Counted from the first letter of the stretch, positions 10,903 through 21,142 are shown. The stretch is 64,000 bases of DNA from Pseudomonas fluorescens (GCF_902498065.1 NZ_CABVIR010000001.1:248001-312000); one strand, 5' to 3'. Notes: generated by a model from the sequence alone, not told the origin. Made by a program: numbers and translations.

Positions 10903-11292
10903 CGGCTGGCTTTTCATCGTCTGTTCCAGCGCCTGGGTGCAGCGCTCTTGTGCGGTGTCCAGTTCCAGTTTCATCTGCTCGATGTCGAGCATCTGCTGCT
11001 CCAGCTGTTCGCGGCGCTCGGCGATTTTGTTCAGCATGGTTTGCAGCTGTTTCTGATTGCCGCCGGTGGGGTCGTAGAGTTCGATCAGCTCGCGACATTC
11101 GGCAAGTGAGAAACCAATGCGCTTGCCCCGCAGGATCAGTTTCAGGCTGACCTTGTCACGGGGCGAATAAATGCGTTCCTGGCCGCGTCGCTCGGGGCTG
11201 AGCAGGCCTTGCTCCTCATAGAAGCGAATGGCCCGCGTGGTGATGTCGAGCTCGCGGGCGAGGTCGGAAATGCTATAGGTCTGGCTGCTCAT
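10894..11292 (-). CDS. liuR: MerR-family regulator of the liu genes
   Basis: 132 residues. Winged helix-turn-helix at the N-terminus (YSISDLARELDITTRAIRFYEEQGLL, about residues 6-31, split: ITTRAIRFYEEQGLL), wing region ERIYSPRD, then a long coiled-coil dimerisation helix (about 80-130) without the Cys pattern of metal sensors. LiuR senses a leucine-pathway intermediate and controls liu genes in other pseudomonads. A TTGACG/CGTCAA palindrome lies about 45 bases upstream of its start. Its TAG stop lies inside a REP unit, so the last few residues (PVL) may be REP-derived. It is about 125 bases upstream of liuE on the same strand. Confidence 0.9.
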   Translation of the reverse strand: MSSQTYSISDLARELDITTRAIRFYEEQGLLSPERRGQERIYSPRDKVSLKLILRGKRIGFSLAECRELIELYDPTGGNQKQLQTMLNKIAERREQLEQQMLDIEQMKLELDTAQERCTQALEQTMKSQPVL

Positions 11293-11334
11293 GGAAGCGC
11301 TCGAAAAAGATCATGGCGCTAAGCTAATGGCAGG

Positions 11335-11350
11335 TTGACGTTTACGTCAA
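11335..11350. promoter_or_regulatory. Probable LiuR box in front of liuR
   Basis: Palindrome ttgacgtttacgtcaa. It resembles the two boxes at liuA (acgtt-aacgt core) and lies in the liuR promoter, consistent with autoregulation of liuR-liuE. Confidence 0.6.
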
Positions 11351-11381
11351 GGGGCTTGGTTCTGAGGTGTTCTGGCGGGCC

Positions 11382-11472
11382 TCATCGCGAGCAGGCTCGC
11401 TCCCACATTTAATCGCATTCTTTCTGAAGGAACTCGTTTGAATGTGGGAGCGAGACCGGCTTGCCGGTGAAG
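11382..11472. repeat. Paired REP element
   Basis: catcgcgagcaggctcgctcccaca and a diverged partner tgtgggagcgagaccggcttgccggtga, located between the LysR gene end (11494) and the liuR promoter. Confidence 0.8.
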
Positions 11473-11493
11473 GGACCACCTCGGTCCAACGTC

Positions 11494-12423
11494 CTACACC
11501 TTATCGAGCTTCTTCTCATGCGCCGTCACCTGCTGGCACAACTCGATCATCTGCTCGCGCATCCAGCGGTTGGCCGGGTCCTGGTCGGTGCTTTCGTGCC
11601 AGTAAAGGTGGGTTTCCACCGGCGGTACATCGTTGACCGGCAGGTTCACCGAATACAAATCATGACGACGGGCGAAGCGCTCAGGCACGGTCATGACCAT
11701 GTCGGTCTGCTGCAACACCTGCGACGCCATCAGGTAATGCTGGGAGCGCAGGGCAATCTTGCGCTGGATGCCCATCTTGCCCAGGGCCAGGTCGACATGG
11801 CCCAGACCGCTGCGGCGGCTGGAAATATGGATGTGCGTAAGCGACAGGTAGTCATCGAGGGTGAACTTTTCCTTGGTCGCCAGCGGATGGCCCTTGCGCA
11901 TGGCGCACACGTAACGGTCTTCCATCAACTTGACGTGACGCACTTGCGGGTCGGTATTGAGCGGCGCGTCCACCGCAAAATCGAGTCGCCCGGCCGCCAA
12001 TTCCTTGGTGGTCTCGCGGCGCTTGGACAGAAAGCTTTCGATGATCACTGTCGGTGCCAGGCGGCGCAGGCGCTGGAACAAGGGCGGCAGGATCACCGCT
12101 TCGGTGAGGTCGGTCATGCTGATGCGATACGTCTTGACCGCCTGCAACGGGTTGAAGATGCGGCTTTCCTGCACCGACACCCGCAGCAGCGAGAGGGCGT
12201 TGCGCACCGGGCCGATGATGTTTTGCGCCATCGGCGTCGGCACCATGCCCTGGGCTGTACGAACGAAGAGCGGATCGTTGAACGTCTCGCGCAGGCGGGC
12301 CAGAGCGTTCGAAACAGCCGGTTGAGTAATGCCGACAATTTGTCCGGCGCGGGTCAGGTTGGCTTCGGTGTAGATCGCGTCGAAGACGATGAAAAGGTTG
12401 AGGTCGACCTTGCTCAGATTCAT
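11494..12423 (-). CDS. LysR-family transcriptional regulator
   Basis: 309 residues. N-terminal helix-turn-helix (about 7-66, with LTRAGQIVGITQPAVSNALARLR; core GITQPAVSNALARL) and a LysR substrate-binding domain (about 95-300) of the NodD/LeuO-like branch. It is divergent from the acyl-CoA dehydrogenase gene at 12576 with about 150 bp between, the classic arrangement for a LysR regulator and its target. The inducer is unknown; an acyl-CoA or fatty acid is plausible from the neighbour. Confidence 0.88.
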   Translation of the reverse strand: MNLSKVDLNLFIVFDAIYTEANLTRAGQIVGITQPAVSNALARLRETFNDPLFVRTAQGMVPTPMAQNIIGPVRNALSLLRVSVQESRIFNPLQAVKTYRISMTDLTEAVILPPLFQRLRRLAPTVIIESFLSKRRETTKELAAGRLDFAVDAPLNTDPQVRHVKLMEDRYVCAMRKGHPLATKEKFTLDDYLSLTHIHISSRRSGLGHVDLALGKMGIQRKIALRSQHYLMASQVLQQTDMVMTVPERFARRHDLYSVNLPVNDVPPVETHLYWHESTDQDPANRWMREQMIELCQQVTAHEKKLDKV

Positions 12424-12575
12424 TGCGCTGCACTCTTATTGTTGGTTCTCAATCAGCCGATCATATATCGGTGATGAATGTTAATACACGCCGAGAATAG
12501 GCTAGGTAAATTTTCGTAGCTGTTCTAGCATCGATTGCATGACCTAAACAACCTCCCCCCAGAAGGTAGCTGCTC

Positions 12576-13805
12576 ATGGATTTCGCTTATTCGCCCAAGG
12601 TGCAAGAACTGCGTGAGCGCGTGACCGCGTTCATGGACACCTACGTTTATCCCGCCGAAGCCGTGTTCGAGCGCCAGGTTGCCGAGGGTGACCGCTGGCA
12701 GCCGACTGCGATCATGGAAGAACTGAAACTCAAGGCCAAGGCTGAAGGCTTGTGGAATTTGTTTCTGCCTGAGTCCGAACTCGGCGCTGGCCTGACCAAC
12801 CTCGAATACGCGCCATTGGCAGAGATCATGGGGCGCTCGCTGCTGGGGCCTGAGCCGTTCAACTGCTCGGCGCCCGACACCGGCAACATGGAAGTGCTGG
12901 TGCGCTACGCCAACGAAGAACAGAAACAACGCTGGCTCGAACCGCTGCTGCGCGGCGAGATCCGCTCGGCGTTCGCCATGACTGAGCCGGACGTGGCTTC
13001 CTCCGACGCGACCAACATGGCCGCCCGCGCCGTGCGTGACGGTGATGAGTGGGTGATCAACGGCAAAAAGTGGTGGACCTCGGGTGCTTGTGATCCACGC
13101 TGCAAAATCCTGATTTTCATGGGCCTGAGCAATCCCGATGCGCCGCGCCACGCCCAGCACTCGATGATTCTGGTGCCGGTGGATGCCCCAGGCGTGAAGA
13201 TCGTCCGTCCGCTGCCGGTGTTCGGTTATGACGACGCACCACACGGTCACGCTGAAGTGTTGTTCGAAAACGTCCGGGTGCCGTACGAAAACGTTCTGTT
13301 GGGCGAAGGACGCGGCTTTGAAATCGCTCAGGGTCGCCTTGGCCCGGGCCGGATTCACCACTGCATGCGTTCGATCGGCATGGCCGAGCGTGCACTGGAG
13401 CTGATGTGCAAACGTGCGGTAAACCGCACCGCGTTCGGCAAACCGTTGGCACGTCTGGGCGGCAACATCGACAAGATCGCCGACTCGCGGATGGAAATCG
13501 ACATGGCGCGCCTGCTGACCTTGAAAGCGGCGTACATGATGGACACCGTCGGCAATAAAGTGGCGAAGAGCGAAATCGCGCAGATCAAGGTGGTGGCACC
13601 GAACGTGGCCCTGCGGGTCATCGACCGGGCGATCCAGATCCATGGCGGGGCAGGGGTTTCCAACGATTTCCCGCTGGCCTACATGTATGCGATGCAGCGC
13701 ACGCTACGTCTGGCCGACGGCCCGGACGAAGTGCACCGCGCGGCCATCGGCAAGTTCGAGATCGGCAAGTATGTGCCTAAAGAAATGATGCGCAGCAGTC
13801 ATTAA
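12576..13805 (+). CDS. Acyl-CoA dehydrogenase
   Basis: 409 residues, FAD-dependent dehydrogenase of the ACAD10/11-like branch rather than the short-chain type of liuA. Seen: [16 protein letters not shown] (about 136-151), [13 protein letters not shown] (about 165), and the C-terminal [20 protein letters not shown] (about 350-369) followed by DGPDEVHR. The start ATG at 12576 follows AGAAGGT at eight bases. Expected to feed electrons to ETF in fatty- or branched-acid oxidation. Single gene, divergent from the LysR regulator, ending before a large palindrome. Chain-length preference cannot be told from sequence. Confidence 0.9.
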   Translation: MDFAYSPKVQELRERVTAFMDTYVYPAEAVFERQVAEGDRWQPTAIMEELKLKAKAEGLWNLFLPESELGAGLTNLEYAPLAEIMGRSLLGPEPFNCSAPDTGNMEVLVRYANEEQKQRWLEPLLRGEIRSAFAMTEPDVASSDATNMAARAVRDGDEWVINGKKWWTSGACDPRCKILIFMGLSNPDAPRHAQHSMILVPVDAPGVKIVRPLPVFGYDDAPHGHAEVLFENVRVPYENVLLGEGRGFEIAQGRLGPGRIHHCMRSIGMAERALELMCKRAVNRTAFGKPLARLGGNIDKIADSRMEIDMARLLTLKAAYMMDTVGNKVAKSEIAQIKVVAPNVALRVIDRAIQIHGGAGVSNDFPLAYMYAMQRTLRLADGPDEVHRAAIGKFEIGKYVPKEMMRSSH

Positions 13806-13813
13806 GGCCGCTT

Positions 13814-13842
13814 TATCGCGGGCCTGTGGCAGGCCCGCGATA
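13814..13842. terminator. Perfect 12-bp inverted repeat between convergent genes
   Basis: Arms tatcgcgggcct and aggcccgcgata with a five-base loop, between the acyl-CoA dehydrogenase stop and the tatD stop. It probably ends both transcripts, though there is no T tract; the arms also resemble a compact single REP-like unit. Confidence 0.6.
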
Positions 13843-13845
13843 GCA

Positions 13846-14655
13846 TCATCCTTCTATGGAGGGCAGCCCGAAAAAGGCTCTTGCACACTCGGTGCTGTGA
13901 GCCGCCAGGTCTTCCTCGCTTTCCCCCCGATGCAACGCCACTTCCCGCAACACTTCAGTCAGATACGCCGGTTCGTTGCGACCATTTTTCGGCTTGGGCC
14001 GCAAACTGCGCGGCAGCAGATACGGCGCATCACTCTCCAGCATCAACCGCCCGCGTTTGATTTCTTTCACCAACGGATGCAAATGCGTGCCCCGTCGCTC
14101 ATCACAAATCCAGCCGGTGATCCCGATGTGCAAGTCCAGGTCGAGGTAACTGAACAGCGCCTTCTTTTCGCCGGTGAAGCAATGCACCACGGCGGCGGGC
14201 AATTGATCTCGATAATCCCGAAGAATTTCCAGAAGACGCTGACTGGCGTCGCGCTCGTGGAGGAAAACCGGCAGTTGCAGCTCGATCGCCATCTCCAGGT
14301 GTTGTTCGAGAACTTTTTCCTGTTGCGGACGCGGCGAGAAATCACGATTGAAATCCAGCCCGCATTCACCCACCGCCACGACGTTCGGCTCTCTGAGCAA
14401 GCTGCGCAGACGCTGGGCGCTGTCGGCGTTCCAGTCGCTGGCTGCGTGAGGGTGGATGCCAGCGGTGGCGAACAGCCGTTGCGCCGTCTCATCCAGTTGC
14501 TGGCACAGCTCCAGCGCCTGTTCGCTGCCTTCGACACTGGTGCCGGTGAGCACCAATTGGCAGACGCCGGCGGCATAGGCGCGGTCAAGTACAGCCTGGT
14601 GTTTGTCGGCAAAACTGGGGTTGGTCAGGTTGACGCCGATATCGATGAGTTGCAT
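13846..14655 (-). CDS. TatD-family metal-dependent hydrolase (DNase)
   Basis: 269 residues. TIM-barrel hydrolase of the TatD family, which includes 3'-5' DNases acting in DNA repair and quality control. Visible motifs: [10 protein letters not shown] (strand 1; family usually D-x-H, here DIGVNL), [12 protein letters not shown] (metal His), [13 protein letters not shown] (metal Glu), PVFLHERDA (metal His), VVHCFTG (metal His), and [11 protein letters not shown] (metal Asp). The DIGVNL first motif is the TatD-proper form. The ATG at 14655 is used; a TTG-type extension to 14673 is unlikely. Convergent with the acyl-CoA dehydrogenase. Confidence 0.9.
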   Translation of the reverse strand: MQLIDIGVNLTNPSFADKHQAVLDRAYAAGVCQLVLTGTSVEGSEQALELCQQLDETAQRLFATAGIHPHAASDWNADSAQRLRSLLREPNVVAVGECGLDFNRDFSPRPQQEKVLEQHLEMAIELQLPVFLHERDASQRLLEILRDYRDQLPAAVVHCFTGEKKALFSYLDLDLHIGITGWICDERRGTHLHPLVKEIKRGRLMLESDAPYLLPRSLRPKPKNGRNEPAYLTEVLREVALHRGESEEDLAAHSTECARAFFGLPSIEG

Positions 14656-14890
14656 GGTGCTACCTCGGACCAAAGGCCGGAAAGCATATCAGAGCTGTAG
14701 ATTTATAAGAAAAGCCAAGAACTACAACGAGTTAAAGCTGTCTTTTGATGCCGCGAGACAAGCTGGGGGTGGTCGTCGTGCCATCACTGTGCCAGTCTTT
14801 CGCACTTTGCCAGCGCTCAAGCGCTCTGTTTCTGTCGTTCGATTTCAGCCGTTTTGTTGAAATCGGCCCAGTATTCTTTCCGGAGAGTGG

Positions 14891-16312
14891 ATGACACGTC
14901 CCTCGATTTTGTTACTGCTGTGTGGTTCGTTGCTGCTGCCGATGCCGGCGGTTGCGCGGCTGGCCGGCCCGCTGCAAGCCGTACCGGCGGCCAAGGTGCG
15001 CGATCTGCAGGAAATCCGCAGCAGCCGTGTCCTGAAGGTGTTGGTCAACCAGAGCCGCAACAGCTCCGGCGAAGTCCAGGGCCAGGCCATCGGCGTCGAA
15101 TATCATCGCCTGCGCGCCTTCGAGCAATACCTCAACGGTCACGCCCGTGACGGTCAGGAAGTGACGCTCAAGATCATTCCAAAAGCCAAGGATCAACTGC
15201 TCGGCGCGTTGCAGCGCGGGGAGGGTGATCTGGTTGCGCCGGGCGAGTTGCTTGATCTGCAACCGGGCTATGCCGTCAGCACCAGCGAGCCGATTGCCAG
15301 CAATATTCCTTTGGTTCTGGTCGGAATCAAGGGCGAGAAACGCTACACGCGCCTCGAACAGCTTTCCGGTAAAACCCTGGCGTTACCCACCGGCAGTGCC
15401 GCCGGGGACGCGATCAGTCAGATCAATCAAAAGCTTGCCCTGCACAAACTGGCACCGGTGAAGGTCGAGTGGGTCGATCCGAGTCTGGCGGTCGAAGATG
15501 TGCTGGAAATGGTTCAGGGCGGGATCTTTCACCTGACCATCGTCGAGCAGCCGATTGCCGAGCGCTGGGGCAAGATTCTGCCTAAGTTGCGCTTCGATCG
15601 GCAGGTGCTGATCAGCGAGCCGGGGGAAGAGTTCTGGTTCGTGCGCCGCGACGCGTCGATGCTGCGGGCGAGCATCGATCGCTTCCTGATCGGGTATAAA
15701 AAGCCTTCGGATCAGGATGCCGCGTTCCTGCGGATCTACCGTCGCCTGTATCAAGTGCACTATCCATTGGCCAAGGCTGATCGCCAGCGACTGGAAAAAC
15801 TTCGGCCGGTGTTGCAGAAACACGCCGATGCCCAAGGCATGGACTGGCTGAATCTGGCGGCATTGGCGTTCAAGGAGTCCGCGCTGCAACCCCGCGCGCG
15901 AAGCGGCGGTGGTCCCACAGGCCTGATGCAGATCACTCCGTCCGCAGCGCAACGGGTCGGGGTCAACAACATTCAGGACCTCGATGCCAATGTTCAGGCC
16001 GGAGCCAAATACCTGGCGATGATCCGCCGCAAGTTTTTTGCCAGCCCCAAACTCAACGAGCGTGAGCGCATGGCGTTTGTGTTGGCGGCCTACAACATTG
16101 GGCCGGAGCGGGTTCAGGGCATGCGCGCCGAGGCGCGTCGGCGTGGCTTGAACCCTAATCAATGGTTCTTCCAGGTCGAGCGCATTGCCATGGAACAGGT
16201 GGGAATGGGGCCCGTCAGCTATGTTAATAGCGTGAACAAGTATTACTTGGCGTTCGATCGGGAGCGGGAGTCGTTGGAGCCCCAGGGGCAGAAAATTGCC
16301 TCACGGAAATGA
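14891..16312 (+). CDS. MltF-like membrane-bound lytic transglycosylase
   Basis: 473 residues. A signal peptide (residues 1 to about 22, ending PAVA) is followed by a type 3 periplasmic solute-binding domain (about 45-270) and a C-terminal SLT lysozyme-like domain (about 310-455). The catalytic Glu is in FKESAL, with GLMQIT and AYNIGPERV motifs following. The architecture matches MltF, which cleaves peptidoglycan glycan strands and is controlled by its binding domain. No lipobox Cys is evident. A single gene: tatD is divergent 235 bp away, and the next gene lies 105 bp downstream. Confidence 0.88.
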   Translation: MTRPSILLLLCGSLLLPMPAVARLAGPLQAVPAAKVRDLQEIRSSRVLKVLVNQSRNSSGEVQGQAIGVEYHRLRAFEQYLNGHARDGQEVTLKIIPKAKDQLLGALQRGEGDLVAPGELLDLQPGYAVSTSEPIASNIPLVLVGIKGEKRYTRLEQLSGKTLALPTGSAAGDAISQINQKLALHKLAPVKVEWVDPSLAVEDVLEMVQGGIFHLTIVEQPIAERWGKILPKLRFDRQVLISEPGEEFWFVRRDASMLRASIDRFLIGYKKPSDQDAAFLRIYRRLYQVHYPLAKADRQRLEKLRPVLQKHADAQGMDWLNLAALAFKESALQPRARSGGGPTGLMQITPSAAQRVGVNNIQDLDANVQAGAKYLAMIRRKFFASPKLNERERMAFVLAAYNIGPERVQGMRAEARRRGLNPNQWFFQVERIAMEQVGMGPVSYVNSVNKYYLAFDRERESLEPQGQKIASRK

Positions 16313-16417
16313 TCGAATAAACTGATTGTTATGGCGGAATAATTGCGCTTTTATCATTTGATTTAGTGATTAATATAGCGGCCAACCAACACACAAACAC
16401 ACAATGGATGACACAGC

Positions 16418-16852
16418 ATGAGCTCACTGATCAACAAGGTACTGTTTACCCGCGCTGGCTACGGCCTGACTGTCCTGCGGATCTTCGTCGGCATCATCTT
16501 TGCTGCCCACGGCTCACAGAAACTTTTCGGCGCCTTCGGTGGATACGGTCTGGCGGGCACCGCGCAGTACATGGAAAGCATCGGTCTGGCACCGGGTTAC
16601 CTGATGGCTACATTGGCCGGTGGTACCGAGTTCTTCGCTGGTCTGGCCTTGATCATCGGTTTGCTGGTCCGCCCGGCGGCACTCGGTCTGACGTTCCTGT
16701 CGCTGGTCGCCATCTTCAGCGTGCATATCAGTCACGGTCTGTTCATGGCCAACAACGGTTATGAATTCGCCTTGGCCCTGCTGGGTGGCAGCATCGCAGT
16801 GCTGATCGAAGGCGCCGGCAAGCTGTCGGTCGACCGCGCCATCGCTGGCTGA
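16418..16852 (+). CDS. DoxX-family inner-membrane protein
   Basis: 144 residues with four hydrophobic segments (about 15-35, 55-75, 80-98, 108-130) and the family start GLTVLRIFVGIIFAAHGSQKLFG, whose core is RIFVGIIFAAHGSQKLF. DoxX/YphA-type proteins are poorly defined; some support redox or thiol stress resistance. The gene stands alone and is followed by a strong terminator. Confidence 0.85.
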   Translation: MSSLINKVLFTRAGYGLTVLRIFVGIIFAAHGSQKLFGAFGGYGLAGTAQYMESIGLAPGYLMATLAGGTEFFAGLALIIGLLVRPAALGLTFLSLVAIFSVHISHGLFMANNGYEFALALLGGSIAVLIEGAGKLSVDRAIAG

Positions 16853-16868
16853 CCGCTCTGGCTCAACG

Positions 16869-16897
16869 AAAAGGCCCGCATCGCGCGGGCCTTTTTT
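16869..16897 (+). terminator. Intrinsic terminator after doxX-like gene
   Basis: Arms aaggcccgc and gcgggcctt followed by six Ts. Confidence 0.9.
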
Positions 16898-17100
16898 GTT
16901 GCTCGGGATTCTTGACACTGCCGTGTCGGCTTCTCTAGGATGCTGCTCATGCGCCGATTTAAACAGCTACTTGCGGGGCGCCAGGTGACTCATCCAGTTA
17001 CCGATAGAAGCTTGAAACAGGCTTCGAAATACCGCTAAAGCGCTGGTTCGGTGTTGCCTCTCACCTGCCATGCAGACTTTTGAGGCAGAGACACGACACG

Positions 17101-17409
17101 ATGAATGCACTAAGCCCCGTTGTACGCCCCGCGCCGATCACGGCACATCTGACCCAGCGCAATCCAAAAATCCTGCTTGGCGGCAAACATCAGCCGACGC
17201 TCCTGCGTTACCTCGATGGTTGGCCACGTCGCACCGGTGGGCCCGCAGCGTTCCTGATCCAGTTTGTCGAAGACGGTGAATCGCTGGCGCGCTTTGCCAG
17301 CGACAGTTTCGATCTGGCGGTGATTCAGTCGCCCGCCCTGGAAGACGCGCCCGAGATGATCAAGCAACTGACCCGCGTCGCCCGACAAGGGCTGATCACC
17401 CGCCGTTAA
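17101..17409 (+). CDS. Small conserved hypothetical protein (methyltransferase-like tail)
   Basis: 102 residues from the ATG at 17101. The second half (FDLAVIQSPALEDAPEMIKQ, about residues 76-95) resembles the back half of a class I SAM methyltransferase fold, where a motif-IV-like stretch is followed by a helix, but the SAM-binding glycine-rich motif is absent. It could be a shortened relative or unrelated. It ends three bases before the greB stop on the other strand, so the two are convergent. Confidence 0.6.
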   Translation: MNALSPVVRPAPITAHLTQRNPKILLGGKHQPTLLRYLDGWPRRTGGPAAFLIQFVEDGESLARFASDSFDLAVIQSPALEDAPEMIKQLTRVARQGLITRR

Positions 17410-17412
17410 GGC

Positions 17413-17910
17413 TTATGGGTAATCAATCGCCACGATATACACGCACTGTTCGCCGGTAGGCGTCTGCACCCGAACTTCGGCGTCCAGCGCCTTGCCGATC
17501 AGGGCGCGTGCCAACGGTGAATCGATGCTGATCAGGCCCAGTTTCAAGTCCAGCTCATCTGGCCCGACGATGCGATAGCGCGATTCTTTGCCGTCCTCGT
17601 CTTCAATGGTGACCCAGGCACCGAAGTAGACCTTGTTCGGATCGCTGGGCTTTTCGCTGACCACCTTGAGCGCTTCCAGCCGTTTGGTGAGAAAGCGCAC
17701 GCGACTGTCGATTTCACGCAGCATCTTTTTGCCGTAGGTGTATTCGGCGTTCTCGGAACGATCACCCTGCGCCGCGGCCTCGCTGACCGATTGGGTTACC
17801 TGCGGTCGGCGCACATGCCAGAGCTCATGGAACTCGGCCCGCATCCGCGCTTCACCTTCTGGAGTGATCAGCGCGGTGCCAGCGGTGCGGGGAGGGCGAT
17901 AACGGCTCAT
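17413..17910 (-). CDS. greB: Transcription elongation factor GreB
   Basis: 165 residues. An N-terminal coiled-coil (about 15-85) with the acidic tip around [14 protein letters not shown], which reaches into the RNA polymerase secondary channel to stimulate transcript cleavage, and a C-terminal FKBP-like domain (about 90-160) with [16 protein letters not shown]. The basic residues between D49-type tip and the C-domain favour GreB over GreA. A second Gre-like gene lies at 33780. Confidence 0.93.
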   Translation of the reverse strand: MSRYRPPRTAGTALITPEGEARMRAEFHELWHVRRPQVTQSVSEAAAQGDRSENAEYTYGKKMLREIDSRVRFLTKRLEALKVVSEKPSDPNKVYFGAWVTIEDEDGKESRYRIVGPDELDLKLGLISIDSPLARALIGKALDAEVRVQTPTGEQCVYIVAIDYP

Positions 17911-17944
17911 GGCAACTTCTTGTGGTTGAGAAAGTTCGAGTCTA

Positions 17945-20449
17945 TCAACCCTCGCGCAAGACTGTCAGGGGGCTGGCGTTCAACGCACGCCGGGTGCCGA
18001 ACACGCCGGCACCGCCGATCAGCAGAGCGCCAATCAGGGGCAACACCAACAGCCATGGATGCGGGTGCCACGGCAGGTCGAAGGCGTATCGGTACAGCAC
18101 CAGGCTCACCAGCTCCGAGCCCAGTGCCGCGAGCAATCCGCTGACCGCGCCAAGCAGGCCGAACTCGATCCGTCGGGCCTTGACCAGCAATTGTCGCTCG
18201 GCCCCCAGTGCCCGCAACAATGCGCCTTGGCGAATACGTTCATCGAGCGTTGCTTGCAGGCCGGAGAACAACACCGCCATCCCCGCCGCCAACACAAACA
18301 ACAGCACGTACTCCACCGCCAGGGTGACCTGGGCGAGGATGCTGCGTAGCTGCGCCAGCAAGGCTTCGACTTGCAGAATGGTCACCGCCGGGAAGGCGCG
18401 GGACAGGTCGACGATCTGCTGATCATGACCCGCCGCCAGATAGAAGCTGGTCAGGTAGGTCGCCGGCAGATCCTTCAATGTGCCGGGCTGGAAAATCATG
18501 AAGAAGTTTGGCTGGAAGTTATCCCAGTTGATCTCTCGCAGGCTGGTGACCTTCGCTTCGCGATTGACTCCGCCGACGGTGAAGACCATGTGATCGCCGA
18601 GCTTGAGCTTCAGGCTCTCGGCGACTTTGCCTTCCACCGACACGCCGGGAACGTCGTCCGGTGCCTGATCGCCCCACCAGTTGCCGGCGGTGAGTTTGTT
18701 GCCGGTCGGCAGGTCTGCGGCCCAGGTCAGGCTCAGGTCGCGCTGAATCGCCCGATCACCGGCCGAGTCCTTGCTGACGATGTCCTGCACCGCTTCGCCA
18801 TTGATGCTGATCAACCGTCCCGGCACCACCGGGTACAGCGGCGCCGATTGCGCCGACAGTTCGATCAGGCGATCGGTGAAGGCCTGTTTGTCTGCCGGCA
18901 GGATGTTCAGCGCGAAATAATTCGGCGCGTTTTTCGGCAACTGGTTTTGCCAGGTGTCCAGTAATTCGCCGCGCAGCAAAGCGATCAACGCCATGGACAG
19001 CAGAATCAAACCGAAGGCCAGGGATTGTCCGGCGGCAGCCAGTGGATGGCGCAGCAATTGACCCAGGCCGAGGCGCCACGGCAACGAAGCGCGCGCGAGC
19101 ATCCGGCGCAGGCTTTTGAGCAGCAGTAACAGCAAACCACCCAACACCAGCGCCGCGATCACGCCGCCACCGAGCAGGGCGAAGGTCAGCACCAAATCCA
19201 GGCTCAGGCGCCACATGATCAAGCCGAGTGCGCCCAATGCCGCGCCGTAGACCATCCACGTGCTGGAAGGTATCGGCAGCATGTCGCGACGCAACACGCG
19301 CAGTGGCGGGACCCGACCCAACGCAGCCAGTGGCGGCAAGGCAAAACCGGCCAGCGCCACCAGTCCGGTACCGATCCCGGCGATGGCTGGAAACAGACCG
19401 CCCGGTGGAACATCGGTCGGCAACAAATCATGCAGCAGCGCGAACAGGCCAAGCTGCGCCAGCCAGCCAATCAACGCACCGCTGATGCTGGCCAACAGTC
19501 CGAGCACCGTCAGCTGCAAACTGAACAGCACCATGGTTTCCCGACGGGACAACCCCAGGCAACGCAACAGCGCACTGGCGTCGAAGCGGCGGGTGGCGAA
19601 GCGCGTCGCCGACAGCGCCACTGCGACGCCGGATAACAGCACCGCCACCAGACTGGCCATGTTCAAATAGCGCTCGGCTTTGCCCAGCGCACCGCCGATC
19701 TGCCGGTTGCCGTCGCGCGCATCCTGAATACGCTGGTTGGCGGCAAGGCCGGGTTTGATCAGTTGACGGTAGGTTTCCAGCGCTTCGGCCTTGCCACGCC
19801 AGAGTTCGCGGTAGCTGACCCGACTACCGGGCTGCACCACGCCGGTCGCCGCAAGGTCGCTGAGGTTGATCAGCACCCGCGGCGTCAGGCTGTAGAAATT
19901 GCCGGCGCGGTCCGGTTCATAGGTCAGTACTCGCGCCAGTTTCAGGGTCCGCATGCCGACGTCGATGCTGTCGCCGATCTTCAGATCCAGCGCGGTCAGC
20001 AGCCGCGCTTCAACCCAGGCTTCGCCGGGTTTCGGTCCGCCTCCGGATTCTTCCGCAGCGAAGGGCGCGGGGGCGCTTTTCAGCTCGCCGCGCAGTGGAT
20101 AGACGTCATCGGCGGCTTTGATACTGGACAGCTGAATGCCGTTGTCGGTGGCGATTACGCTGGAGAACTCCACCACCTGCGCGTGTTCGAGGCCCAGATC
20201 CGTGCCACTTCTGATCTGTTCGGGTCGCGCCGGTGAACTGCCTTCGAGCAGCAGGTCGGCGCCGAGAAACTCGGTGGCGCGCAGCATCATGGCGCCATTC
20301 AGGCGGGCGCCGAAGTAACCGATGGCAGTACTCGCGGCCACCGCCACCAGCAAAGCGAAGAACAACACCCGCAACTCACCGGCGCGGGCGTCGCGCAGCA
20401 GTTGGCGGAGGGCGAGACTGAACAGGCGCAACAGCGGCAGGCGTGCCAT
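17945..20449 (-). CDS. ABC transporter permease, FtsX/YbbP type
   Basis: 834 residues. One N-terminal membrane helix (about 22-45) and a large periplasmic domain (about 50-250), then helices around 265-430 (FtsX domain), a second extracytoplasmic domain (about 490-690) and a C-terminal FtsX domain (three helices, about 705-825). YbbP-type permeases of the MacB class probably extract or handle envelope molecules rather than import solutes. The ATG at 20449 overlaps the ATPase stop as TGATG, so the pair is coupled. Partner of the ATPase immediately upstream. Confidence 0.88.
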   Translation of the reverse strand: MARLPLLRLFSLALRQLLRDARAGELRVLFFALLVAVAASTAIGYFGARLNGAMMLRATEFLGADLLLEGSSPARPEQIRSGTDLGLEHAQVVEFSSVIATDNGIQLSSIKAADDVYPLRGELKSAPAPFAAEESGGGPKPGEAWVEARLLTALDLKIGDSIDVGMRTLKLARVLTYEPDRAGNFYSLTPRVLINLSDLAATGVVQPGSRVSYRELWRGKAEALETYRQLIKPGLAANQRIQDARDGNRQIGGALGKAERYLNMASLVAVLLSGVAVALSATRFATRRFDASALLRCLGLSRRETMVLFSLQLTVLGLLASISGALIGWLAQLGLFALLHDLLPTDVPPGGLFPAIAGIGTGLVALAGFALPPLAALGRVPPLRVLRRDMLPIPSSTWMVYGAALGALGLIMWRLSLDLVLTFALLGGGVIAALVLGGLLLLLLKSLRRMLARASLPWRLGLGQLLRHPLAAAGQSLAFGLILLSMALIALLRGELLDTWQNQLPKNAPNYFALNILPADKQAFTDRLIELSAQSAPLYPVVPGRLISINGEAVQDIVSKDSAGDRAIQRDLSLTWAADLPTGNKLTAGNWWGDQAPDDVPGVSVEGKVAESLKLKLGDHMVFTVGGVNREAKVTSLREINWDNFQPNFFMIFQPGTLKDLPATYLTSFYLAAGHDQQIVDLSRAFPAVTILQVEALLAQLRSILAQVTLAVEYVLLFVLAAGMAVLFSGLQATLDERIRQGALLRALGAERQLLVKARRIEFGLLGAVSGLLAALGSELVSLVLYRYAFDLPWHPHPWLLVLPLIGALLIGGAGVFGTRRALNASPLTVLREG

Positions 20450-21132
20450 CAAGGCTCCAGAGGGGCGACCAGCAGGCCGGCTTCAAGGCGGATCAGGCGC
20501 CGGCAACGATGTGCCAGGCGTTCATCGTGGGTCACCAGCACCAGCGTCGTGCCGCGCTCCTTGTTCAATTCGAACAACAAGTCGCTGATGCGCTCGCCGG
20601 TGTGGCTGTCGAGGTTGCCGGTGGGTTCGTCGGCGAACAGCACGTCGGGTTCAGCGGCAAACGCACGGGCAATCGCCACGCGTTGCTGCTCGCCACCGGA
20701 GAGCTGGCGCGGCGAGTGAGTCAGGCGTTGGCCTAGTCCGACTCTTTGCAGCAATTCGGTGGCGCGCTCACGGGCGTCTTTGCGCCCATCGAGTTCCAGC
20801 GGCAACATGACGTTTTCCAGGGCGTTGAGACTGTCGAGCAACTGAAATGACTGAAAGACAAAACCGACGTGTTCAGCGCGGATGCGGGCGCGTTGGTCTT
20901 CATCGAGATTGCTCAGGGCCTGGCCTGCGAGGGTGACTTCGCCGCTGCTCGGCAAGTCGAGGCCGGCGAGCAGGCCGAGGAGGGTGGATTTCCCGGAGCC
21001 GGACGCGCCGACGATGGCCAGGCTGTCGCCCTTGTTCAGTTCCAGGCTGAGTTCGTGCAGGATAGTCAGTTCACCTTCCGCGCTGGGAACCACTTTGCTG
21101 AGGTTCTTCGCGGTGAGAATGCTTGCGCCCAT
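20449..21132 (-). CDS. ABC transporter ATPase, YbbA/LolD type
   Basis: 227 residues. Walker A GASGSGKST (about 43-51), Q-loop VFQSFQLL, signature LSGGEQQRVAIARA (about 147-160), Walker B VLFADEPTGNLDS and H-loop VTHDE. The LolD/MacB subgroup works with FtsX-type permeases. The ATG at 21132 (MGASILTAKN) is the natural start; the frame extends upstream through the divergent tesA gene. Only ten bases separate the two divergent starts, so the tesA promoter lies inside this coding region or vice versa. Confidence 0.92.
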   Translation of the reverse strand: MGASILTAKNLSKVVPSAEGELTILHELSLELNKGDSLAIVGASGSGKSTLLGLLAGLDLPSSGEVTLAGQALSNLDEDQRARIRAEHVGFVFQSFQLLDSLNALENVMLPLELDGRKDARERATELLQRVGLGQRLTHSPRQLSGGEQQRVAIARAFAAEPDVLFADEPTGNLDSHTGERISDLLFELNKERGTTLVLVTHDERLAHRCRRLIRLEAGLLVAPLEP

Positions 21133-21142
21133 GGAGAATCCG

